Source: Leifsonia psychrotolerans | GTDB lineage: Bacteria > Actinomycetota > Actinomycetes > Actinomycetales > Microbacteriaceae | Assembly (NCBI RefSeq): GCF_013410665.1 | Contig: NZ_JACCFM010000001.1 | Coordinates: 2,232,001-2,296,000, forward strand | Direction: 5' to 3' | Length of the DNA: 64,000 nt | Shown here: positions 45,201 to 51,911 of the stretch, piece after piece | Layout of the letters: each line of letters starts with the position of its first letter | Position numbering within the stretch: the stretch's first letter is position 1 | The notes under the pieces: generated by a model | Seen by the model: only the letters and a program-made list of their open reading frames with translations | What the model was told of the DNA's origin: nothing | Database searches by the model: none | Translations under genes and position numbers: made by a program

Positions 45201-47096
45201 AACTCCCTTACCGCCGCCGAGCTCGCCGATCACGTCACCAGCATCGGCGAGGCGGCGTATGCAAACAACAGGCTTGCCGCCCTCCGGCTCCCGGCCGGCC
45301 TCACCGAAATCAGCGCGTTCGCCTTCGCTTACAACCCGTTGACCGAAGTAACCATCCCCAACACCGTCATGTCGATCGGGAACGGTGCGTTCGTCGGCAG
45401 TGCGCTGAGTTCGCTCACTTTGGGCAGCAGCGTCACGAGCATCGGCGCGAGTGCGTTCCTCTGGAACTCTCTCACCAGTGTGACCATCCCCGCATCCGTC
45501 ACGTCGATCGGCGGCGACGCTTTCGGCCGTAGCTTTGGGCTCGACTACGACGACTACAGCGAAGCCGGAATCTGGCCGAACGCCGCAAACACGCCGTCAC
45601 TCTTGACCCGTGTCGAATTCCTTGGCGCCCCACCGGCGAATTTCGTCGACGCCCCCTTCGTCTCTGACGATGTCCCCAACGAAGACCAGCCGTCATTCGG
45701 CCACGAAGCGTCTCTGACGGTCTACTTTCCGATGGAGTTCGCCGACGCCCCCGCCGCCCCCGGTTTCACCGCTCCCACCTGGCGGGGATACACGACGCGC
45801 CCTTTCGCCACCCTGAGTTTTGCGATGGGCGGTCGCGGCGAGCAGATCGCGCCTCAGCGACTCGCTCCTGGTGAGGTTGCTGCGGAGCCGGTCTCCCCCA
45901 TCTCCGCCGGCTACACCTTCACCGGATGGTACGCGGATGCGTCGCTCACGACACCGTTCAACTTCACGTCCGCGGTCCAAACGAGTGCGGTCGCCCACGC
46001 GAGCTGGTCGGTCAACACCTCAATTGTGGCGTTCGAGATGAACGGCCGAGGCACGGGTTTCGTACCCCTCGTCGTCACACCCGGCACCGTCGTGGCCGAA
46101 CCGGCCCCACCCACTGACCCGTGTTGGCGTTTCGTCGGATGGTATGCCGATGCCGAGCTGACGACACCGTTCAACTTCGAGACCGGAATCTTCGTCAACA
46201 CCACGATCTACGCCAGCTGGGCCGTGGCCACCGTGACATTATCGTTCGAGATGAACGGCCACGGCGACGCCGTAAAAGAGCAGATCGTGCCCGCTGGACA
46301 ACAGGCCCTCCCGCCGATCGATCCAATCGATCAGATCGATCGCCATTTGATCTTCACCGGTTGGTATACGGATGCCGCGCTGACGACACTTCTCGACTTC
46401 ACCTCTGCTCTGACCACCAGCGCCACCGCATATGCAGGCTGGGAGGAGCTGATTGGACCGCGCCTCATCATCGTGACGATCGAAATGGGCGGCCATGGCG
46501 TGAATACCTCGTATCTCTCCTCGGCAGGTCAGCCCCTGTACCGCCCCGAGCCACCGGTCTCCCCCGGTTACACCTTCACTAATTGGTTTATGGATCCGGC
46601 CCTCTCGATTCCGTTCCCTGAAGACCTCGAAGGCGTGGGCGACATTTCCATGTACGCCGGCTGGTCTGAGAACCCTCGCGTCGGCACCGCCGACACCGTT
46701 GCTCTCACGCTCGACCTCGGCGATCGGGGCACCAACTCGGCTCTGAGGGTGCAGGTCGGCGACATCATAATTCCCCCTGCACCTCCCACGGCCAGCGGGT
46801 TCATCTTTATTGGCTGGTTCGCGGATGCGGAACTCACGATTCCGTTCGAGTTCAACATCCCGGTCACGGCCGCGACCACACTGCACGCAGGATGGAAGGC
46901 CGGAACGTTACCCCCGCCGAGCCCCGGCGTGCCAGCCGACCCAGGCGGCTCAACGTCGCCCGGCAGCGCCAACGGGCCCGGCAGCTCTGTCGGCGGGCTC
47001 GCGTCGACCGGTACCGACGGTTCGGGCGCTCTGCTCGCCGCACTCGCCGCGCTCACGCTCGGCGGGCTGTTGCTTGCGCGCCGCCGCCAGGCTTAG
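42222..47096 (+). CDS. Surface protein D: very large LRR_5 / Flg_new protein with LAxTG signal
   Basis: About 1624 residues from the ATG at 42222 (GGAG 7 bases upstream; in-frame starts before it would only add residues ahead of the signal peptide, which has VIVSLLVGTGQLLSA then APASA). I count 11 divergent Flg_new repeats interleaved with three LRR_5 blocks (near residues 45-190, 430-680 and 930-1160). The C-terminus has a Pro/Gly/Ser spacer, LASTG (46998-47012), a hydrophobic helix and RRRQA: an LAxTG sortase signal. Unlike B, its repeats differ from each other, so it is an older array. It probably projects far from the wall. Confidence 0.9.
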   Translation: MLGSDQARRHTRLRRVGSRVTAAVIVSLLVGTGQLLSAAPASALETLGPGAIYTLNGTEASVRSDGSVSVSSLTIVDPIQIPLDGLAYPVTSVEDSGFTHALLNDVDLGTSLRTIGNSAFTENFLTTVRIPATVTSIGTRAFALNDTLTTVEFTGPAPTTFTAAGPTGSLGTGTGLTVYYPVRYASSYVPLLVGYASQAVATVNFDLGGQGDEVPAQSVNTGSTASAPPTPSAAGFVFTGWYTDASLTTPFDFGTPITIDTTVHAGWSIATSTLTFVLNGHGEPISPMTVNTGEQSSGPIAPNDPGWSFNGWYRDAAFATPFEFYGTPITGDLALYALWTEKSFTVSFEMNGHGSPVPDQELTLLEPIAPPATPSEPGWNFIGWYHYADFSHPVTFTDGVSVDTTVFARWHPVEESAVVDGLIYLIDPADPGAGASVVNYRPGPLAIDIPSSVVIDSVTYSVTAIAPDSLANFGLTAVTLPSSLATIGVSSFVGNKLTTIEIPDSVTTIGGGAFGWNDLTAVSLPQGLTMIDEFAFGYNLLLAVTIPDSVTAVQRGAFAGNRLISIDLGTSVETIGSSAFYFNSLTRVTIPPSVTSIEGDAFGLNIDANYRDFLDGYYSVADTPDPLTTPSTLTGVDFLGAPPTTFVDAPLTAGDDPTVRSSLGSELGLTVHFTPEFADAPGNPGFTLPTWRGYATQGTLTVSFDLGGRGGALAPEFVMPGQTVTPPTPPTAMGWTFDGWFGDAGLTSPFSFSTPLTVDTTLYAGWTINSYTVDFDLRGHGVAIGSQQVPFEDFAIEPTPPSASGWMFSGWFTDAGLSSPFLFGTPITTDTTLYAGWALPPVILTFDMNGYGAPIAPVTVDPGAPILEPTDPSANGMTFTGWFLEAAAQEPLVFREGLTESTTVFAGWRSQTDSSIGSSGLVFAIDPAHPEAGASVIGYRSGTPALIIPAAAVIDSVSYPVTSIGSFGLSGRGLTSVTLPSSLTSMGDYALYRNSLTAAELADHVTSIGEAAYANNRLAALRLPAGLTEISAFAFAYNPLTEVTIPNTVMSIGNGAFVGSALSSLTLGSSVTSIGASAFLWNSLTSVTIPASVTSIGGDAFGRSFGLDYDDYSEAGIWPNAANTPSLLTRVEFLGAPPANFVDAPFVSDDVPNEDQPSFGHEASLTVYFPMEFADAPAAPGFTAPTWRGYTTRPFATLSFAMGGRGEQIAPQRLAPGEVAAEPVSPISAGYTFTGWYADASLTTPFNFTSAVQTSAVAHASWSVNTSIVAFEMNGRGTGFVPLVVTPGTVVAEPAPPTDPCWRFVGWYADAELTTPFNFETGIFVNTTIYASWAVATVTLSFEMNGHGDAVKEQIVPAGQQALPPIDPIDQIDRHLIFTGWYTDAALTTLLDFTSALTTSATAYAGWEELIGPRLIIVTIEMGGHGVNTSYLSSAGQPLYRPEPPVSPGYTFTNWFMDPALSIPFPEDLEGVGDISMYAGWSENPRVGTADTVALTLDLGDRGTNSALRVQVGDIIIPPAPPTASGFIFIGWFADAELTIPFEFNIPVTAATTLHAGWKAGTLPPPSPGVPADPGGSTSPGSANGPGSSVGGLASTGTDGSGALLAALAALTLGGLLLARRRQA

Positions 47097-47247
47097 CTAA
47101 CACTCACCGCACCGACTGCACAGACAGCTCATCCCGCGGGAGTAGCCGTCACTGGTGCGTGCACCACTCTGCGAATGGTGCGCGGTTTGCTCACGCATGC
47201 ACGGAGCAATATCCTCCTGCCGGTCTACGTCAGTGGGAGTTTCAGCA

Positions 47248-48466
47248 GTGCGTGAGACACGCCTCGATTACAGTGCACCCGCCAGCCGGCACGCAGAATT
47301 CTGCAGATCATCGGAGCGGTGACCTTCGCGGCGTTGGCCGCCGGCGGGCAACTGAGTTCTGCAGCCCCGGCATTCGCGGAGGCAGATCCCGCGCACCCCG
47401 GCCTGGACTTCTTACCTGATGGATAATGAACTTGGCGTCCGCGCAGGAACTTCAGGCCCACCGGCGAACCAACCGCTGGTGCTGCCGGACAGCGCCCTGA
47501 TCGGGGCAAGCGCCTCGACACCCTTGATGTCTCTGGCTCTGGCTTCGTGGACAGGAGCCACACCTCAGTCACGCTCCCTGCCCGACTGAGAACGATCCGT
47601 GGCTACGGGCTCGCCGGGAACAAGATTCAACAGATTACGTTCCGGGCACCGGCTCGCTCGGCCCCGGCGATGCCCCCACGGTCTACTACCCGTGGAAATT
47701 CGATCGCGACCGGTACACCAACGGGTATACGGGCGGTGCGTGGAATCAGTACAAGACCGCAGCGCTTGCGACCGTAACTTTCGATATGTCGGGCCATGGC
47801 TCCCCCACCGCGCAAGACGTCGTTGTCGGCCAGAAGGCAGCACGGCCGGGTGAGCCCACCGCGCCCGGCGCGGTCTTCAACGGCTGGGCGAGGTAAACAT
47901 CCTCAATGGTGGCCCGCTCTACAGCGTCGGCGGCTTTGCGGCTGGAGGCTTCACCACCCTGGGGATCGCCTCAGTCACCCTGAATGCGGGCTTCACACAG
48001 GTCGGCGATAACGCCTTCGCACGGGTGCCGGCCTCACCGTGTACTAACCCTGGAAATACCAGAGCACGCTCTACGCAGGTGGATACGAAATCGACGGAAC
48101 GGGCAACTGGAACGGCTATAAGAGCCCACCGATTGCCACCGTGGATTTCGTAATGAACGCCCAGGGCACGGGTCCCGACCAGAGTGTCATTGTCGGCGCG
48201 AAAGCGTCCGTGCCGACGCCGCCCACCGCCACGGGCCTGGAATTCACCACGTGGTACGCGGATGCCGCGCTCACCACGCCGTTCACCTTCAACAACGCGA
48301 TCACCGCAGACGTCACCGTCTATGCGGGATGGGAATCAACGGTCAGTTTCAATCTCGGCGGTCACGGCACGATCGCCACGCAGTCTGTCGTCGTCAGCAA
48401 GAAAGCACAGGCGCCCGCCTCACCGATAACACCACCGTATACGCCCGCTGGAGCGTCAACAGTTAA
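47248..48466 (+). pseudogene. Decayed surface-protein gene E
   Basis: Pieces of the same family occur in changing frames. A GTG at 47248 has GGAG nine bases upstream but hits TGA after 24 codons. A signal-peptide remnant (RILQIIGAVTFAALAAGG...SSAAPAFAE) is in another frame around 47293-47380. Then come a Flg_new piece near 47778-47896 (FDMSGHGSPTAQDVVVG...FNGW), an LRR_5 piece near 47968-48022 (SVTLNAGFTQVGDNAFA) and two Flg_new pieces from about 48138 onward, ending in NTTVYARWSVNS and TAA at 48464. At least four frameshifts or small deletions are needed, and no CWB2 or LAxTG end remains. It is therefore a donor or relic rather than an expressed protein. Confidence 0.75.
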
Positions 48467-48555
48467 CCGGCGCCGATTCGGCCGGAAAATGCCCCTTCAA
48501 TGGGGGAATTGGTATGCGCGTTTGGCATAGGATAGTTGCGCGCGAGCTGCGCACT

Positions 48556-48570
48556 GGGGGCACCGTTCTC
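48556..48570 (+). promoter_or_regulatory. Conserved GGGGGCAC-type leader element, surface gene F
   Basis: GGGGGCACCGTTCTC lies 32 bp before the ATG of gene F. A TAGGAT hexamer (48528-48533) is 22 bp upstream, a possible -10 element. GTAGGGG follows before the start, as in genes A and C. Confidence 0.5.
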
Positions 48571-48601
48571 ATACACATTCGATTCACGTAGGGGTTCGGG
48601 A

Positions 48602-51526
48602 ATGCTCGACACTGGCTTCAATTACGAACGCCCGCAGGGGCGCATCCGTCGAATCGCTGGCCGGTTCATCGCCGCGCTGACCATCGCGCTTCTTCTCGGT
48701 AGCGGGCAGCTGCTGCGCGCCACACCGGCCAGTGCCGAGAGTTGGCCTTCGCCTCCCGGCGTGACGCTCACGCCGTTTAACGGCTCCGAAGCAGTCGCCA
48801 GCTTCAACTCTGCAGATGAGCATTACGACCGACTCTCCGGACAGATTCAAATTCCCGCGGAAACGTATATCTCAGACACCCACTACAACGTCACGGCGGT
48901 CTCGGTTAACGGTTTCCAGAGCGAGGGCATCAACTATCTCAGCCTCTCCGAGAATCTCCGCACGATCGGCAACGGCGCATTCAGCGGAAACAAGCTCTAC
49001 AGCGTCAACCTTCCATCGACCATCACCGACATCGGCTCATCGGCCTTCGCGAACAACAGAATCTCGAGCATCACAATCCCCGCCAAGGTGACCAGCATCG
49101 GCGCATCGGCCTTCGCCGGGAACACCCTCACCACAGTCAAAATGACCGGCCCACGTCCCACTGTCACCGCCGCAGGTGCAAGTGGTTCGTTCGGCCCCGC
49201 CGGCGTCACTGTGCGATACCCCGTGCGTTACAGCGGCGGCTACGGCTCTCCTTTTGCCGGTTACACGGCCCAGGCGTACGCCGTGGTGGACTTCAACATG
49301 AACGGCAACGGCGCCGCAATTCCCTCACGAGAAGTCAACGCGGGCCTGACCACAGCCATACCCCCCACGCCCATTGCTGCGGGTCGCGTGTTCACCGGCT
49401 GGTACACGGATGCAGCTCTCACCGCACCGTTTGTCTTCTCGACCCCGATCAACGCCGACACAACGCTGCACGCCGGATGGGGTTCCACCGTGAACTTCGA
49501 CCTCGGCGGACACGGTGGCGCCGTCGCCGATCAGACCGTGCACCTAGGCAAACAAGCCGTCAAGCCGCCGACGCCAACGGCGACCGGTTGGACTTTCACC
49601 AACTGGTTCTCTAATCCCGGCCGCACCACCCCGTTCAACTTCGGCTCCGCCATCAACGCTCACACCACCCTCTACGCCGGCTGGTCGATCAACACCTCGG
49701 CCGTGACCTTCAACATGGGCGGACACGGCACCGCGATCGACGCCCAGACCATCAACTACGGACAGACGGCAACCCAGCCGCCCGCACCGACCGCACCCGG
49801 CTTCGACTTCGGCGGCTGGCACACCACCGCCGGCCTCACCGCCGCATTCGACTTCGCCACCCCGATCAACGCGAACACCACGATCTTCGCCAAATGGACC
49901 GCAGTCGCACCCTCGACCGTGACCTTCAACCTGGGCGGACACGGCACCGCGATCGACGCCCAGACCATCAACTACGGACAGACGGCAACCCAGCCGCCCG
50001 CACCGACCGCACCCGGCTTCGACTTCGGCGGCTGGCACACCACCGCCGGCCTCACCGCCGCATTCGACTTCGCCACCCCGATCAACGCGAACACCACGAT
50101 CTTCGCCAAATGGACCGCAGTCGCACCCTCGACCGTGACCTTCAACCTGGGCGGACACGGCACCGCGATCGACGCCCAGACCATCAACTACGGACTCACC
50201 GCCGACGAGCCGGCACCGCCTGCTGAAACCGGCTGGACCTTCACCGGCTGGTACACGACAGCTGCGCTGACAACCGCGTTTGACTTCGACACCCCCATCA
50301 CCAGCGCGACCTCGATCTTTGCGGGCTGGGAGCGCACCATCATCGCCGTGACAATCGCTCTCACCGGTAATGGAGCCGATTCAACCCTGACCGTACCGCT
50401 CGGCGATCTCCTCCCGGAACCGGCCGCCCCGACAGCGGCAGGCTTCACCTTCACCGGCTGGTTCACGGATGCCGCACTGAAGACGCCGTTCAACTTCGAG
50501 GCACCGATCACCGTGGCCACCACGGTCTACGCCGGCTGGAAGTCCACCGCCGTCACACCGACGCCCACGCCCACCCCGACACCGACGCCGACGCCGACTA
50601 CGACACCGAAGCCGCCGGCTCCGTGGAAGCCGACCATGAAGCGCATCTCGGGCACCGACCGCTACGCGACCTCGGTCGCACTGTCGAAGGCCGGCTTCGC
50701 CAAGACCGCCCCGGTCGTCTACATCGCCACCGGCACCAACTACCCCGACGCCCTCGGCGCAGCCCCGGCCGCAACCAAGGAAGGCGGACCCCTGCTCCTC
50801 ACCCCGCCGGCCGCACTTCCCGCCGTCGTGAAAACCGAGATTGCACGGTTGAAGCCCGGCAAGATCATCGTCGTCGGCGGCACCGCCGCCGTCTCGGACA
50901 CCGTACTGGCCGAGCTGAAGCAACTCGCCCCCACCGTGAAACGTGTGGCCGGTTCCGACCGCTTCGACACCGCCCGACAGGTCGTCACGCAGGCATTTGG
51001 CAGTTCGGTCGCGTCCGCGTACCTCGCGACAGGACTGAACTACCCCGACGCACTGTCGGCTTCCGCCGCAGCGGGCGCCAACGGCATCCCCGTTCTACTC
51101 GTCAACGGCGGCGCGACCAGCGCCGACACGGCAACCAAGACCCTGTTGACGAAACTCAACGTGAAGAACGTGACGGTCGTCGGCGGAAAAGCCGCCGTCT
51201 CTAACGAGATCGTCTCCTCGCTGAAGAGCATCGGAAAGGTCACCCGAATCTCAGGCACCGACCGATTCGACACCTCACAGAAAGTCAACAAAGCAGCGTT
51301 CACCACGATCAAGAGCGCCTACCTCGCCACCGGCTTCCAGTTCCCCGACGCCCTCGCCGGCGCCGCACTGGCCGGAGCGAAGGGAGCACCGCTCTACGTC
51401 GTGCAACCCACCTGCATCCCCGCCGGCATCCACACCGATCTGACGTCATTCACACCGACCACGATCACCCTCATCGGCGGCACATCAGCGCTCTCAGACA
51501 CCGTCCTCAAGCGAGGCCGCTGCTAA
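48602..51526 (+). CDS. Surface protein F: LRR_5 / Flg_new / CWB2
   Basis: About 974 residues from the ATG at 48602, which gives MLDTGFNYERPQGRIRRIAGR, close to the N-termini of A and C, with GTAGGGG upstream. The signal peptide has LTIALLLGSGQLLRA then TPASA. Then an LRR_5 region (about residues 60-190), six Flg_new repeats of which numbers 3 and 4 are exact copies, a (TP)n linker and three CWB2 repeats. From 50450 the DNA is nearly identical to gene G through the stop and terminator. It is predicted to be wall-bound and surface-exposed. The CWB2 part carries a variant combination (EIARLK with ELKQLAP) that mixes the A and C/G types. Confidence 0.9.
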   Translation: MLDTGFNYERPQGRIRRIAGRFIAALTIALLLGSGQLLRATPASAESWPSPPGVTLTPFNGSEAVASFNSADEHYDRLSGQIQIPAETYISDTHYNVTAVSVNGFQSEGINYLSLSENLRTIGNGAFSGNKLYSVNLPSTITDIGSSAFANNRISSITIPAKVTSIGASAFAGNTLTTVKMTGPRPTVTAAGASGSFGPAGVTVRYPVRYSGGYGSPFAGYTAQAYAVVDFNMNGNGAAIPSREVNAGLTTAIPPTPIAAGRVFTGWYTDAALTAPFVFSTPINADTTLHAGWGSTVNFDLGGHGGAVADQTVHLGKQAVKPPTPTATGWTFTNWFSNPGRTTPFNFGSAINAHTTLYAGWSINTSAVTFNMGGHGTAIDAQTINYGQTATQPPAPTAPGFDFGGWHTTAGLTAAFDFATPINANTTIFAKWTAVAPSTVTFNLGGHGTAIDAQTINYGQTATQPPAPTAPGFDFGGWHTTAGLTAAFDFATPINANTTIFAKWTAVAPSTVTFNLGGHGTAIDAQTINYGLTADEPAPPAETGWTFTGWYTTAALTTAFDFDTPITSATSIFAGWERTIIAVTIALTGNGADSTLTVPLGDLLPEPAAPTAAGFTFTGWFTDAALKTPFNFEAPITVATTVYAGWKSTAVTPTPTPTPTPTPTPTTTPKPPAPWKPTMKRISGTDRYATSVALSKAGFAKTAPVVYIATGTNYPDALGAAPAATKEGGPLLLTPPAALPAVVKTEIARLKPGKIIVVGGTAAVSDTVLAELKQLAPTVKRVAGSDRFDTARQVVTQAFGSSVASAYLATGLNYPDALSASAAAGANGIPVLLVNGGATSADTATKTLLTKLNVKNVTVVGGKAAVSNEIVSSLKSIGKVTRISGTDRFDTSQKVNKAAFTTIKSAYLATGFQFPDALAGAALAGAKGAPLYVVQPTCIPAGIHTDLTSFTPTTITLIGGTSALSDTVLKRGRC
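49716..50194. repeat. 216 bp tandem repeat in gene F, two copies plus partial third
   Basis: Direct repeats of 72 codons starting at 49716 and 49932, with a third copy matching only from 50148 to about 50194. The first two appear identical. They encode Flg_new repeats with GGHGTAIDAQTINYG. Confidence 0.92.
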
Positions 51527-51550
51527 CCACCACACCCAACACGCTCCACG

Positions 51551-51585
51551 AAAAGGCCCCATGAATCACATTCATGGGGCCTTTT
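51551..51585 (+). terminator. Hairpin terminator after surface gene F
   Basis: Perfect 16 bp stem AAAAGGCCCCATGAAT/ATTCATGGGGCCTTTT with a 3-base loop and a terminal T run; identical to that after gene G. Confidence 0.9.
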
Positions 51586-51601
51586 CTGAGAGCACAGTGG
51601 C

Positions 51602-51640
51602 CTACCGCGGCTGCATCCGGATTGCCCCGTCGAGACGGAT
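51602..51640 (-). pseudogene. 39 bp fragment of the SDR gene 3' end behind gene F
   Basis: Identical to 54882-54920, i.e. the last 12 codons plus stop of the SDR gene (…IRMQPR*). The match stops exactly where the F/G duplication ends; beyond 51640 the sequences are unrelated. Confidence 0.88.
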
Positions 51641-51656
51641 GAGTGGTCGCGGCGCG

Positions 51657-51765
51657 CGCACACCGCAGACTGTCGTCATCAGCACGACAGCCCACGCACC
51701 TGACGACCTCAGCGTTCGATTTCAGCCAACCGATCACAGCCGAATCGACGATTTACGCCGAATGC
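51657..51765 (+). pseudogene. Flg_new repeat remnant between genes F and G
   Basis: The codons read in frame at 51712-51765 give AFDFSQPITAESTIYAEC, matching the end of a Flg_new repeat (compare FDFSKPITAEATIYAGW in protein B), with the final Gly-Trp lost. About 55 bp earlier, in another frame, PQTVVISTTA resembles the start of a repeat. It lies in a 385 bp gap (51527-51911) that otherwise holds the F terminator, the SDR fragment and the 5' region of gene G. Confidence 0.6.
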
Positions 51766-51911
51766 CACACCACAACAGTTTCCGCTGCAAGTCCAAACGC
51801 CGAACATCAGCCCGCTGGGTGACAAACGGCCCAAATATGCCCCCGCAATGAGTCACGGAATTTCCGAAACGTTGCGTATCATTGAAGTTTCGCCCACGTG
51901 ACTGGAGTTCT

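Larger units (their letters stand above)
50450..51640. repeat. 1.19 kb segmental duplication, F copy
   Basis: Nearly identical to 53730-54920 (offset 3280 bp). It covers the last Flg_new repeat, the (TP)n linker, the CWB2 domain, the stop, the terminator and 39 bp of SDR coding sequence. The few differences seen are CTGAAGCAACTC versus CTCAAGAAACTC, CACACCC versus CGCACCC after the stop, and A versus G at 51596/54876. Confidence 0.92.

Noticed and set aside
47097..48601. Several small independent genes in the D-F gap
   Set aside because: The pieces are collinear fragments of one surface-protein gene in shifting frames, better explained as a pseudogene.
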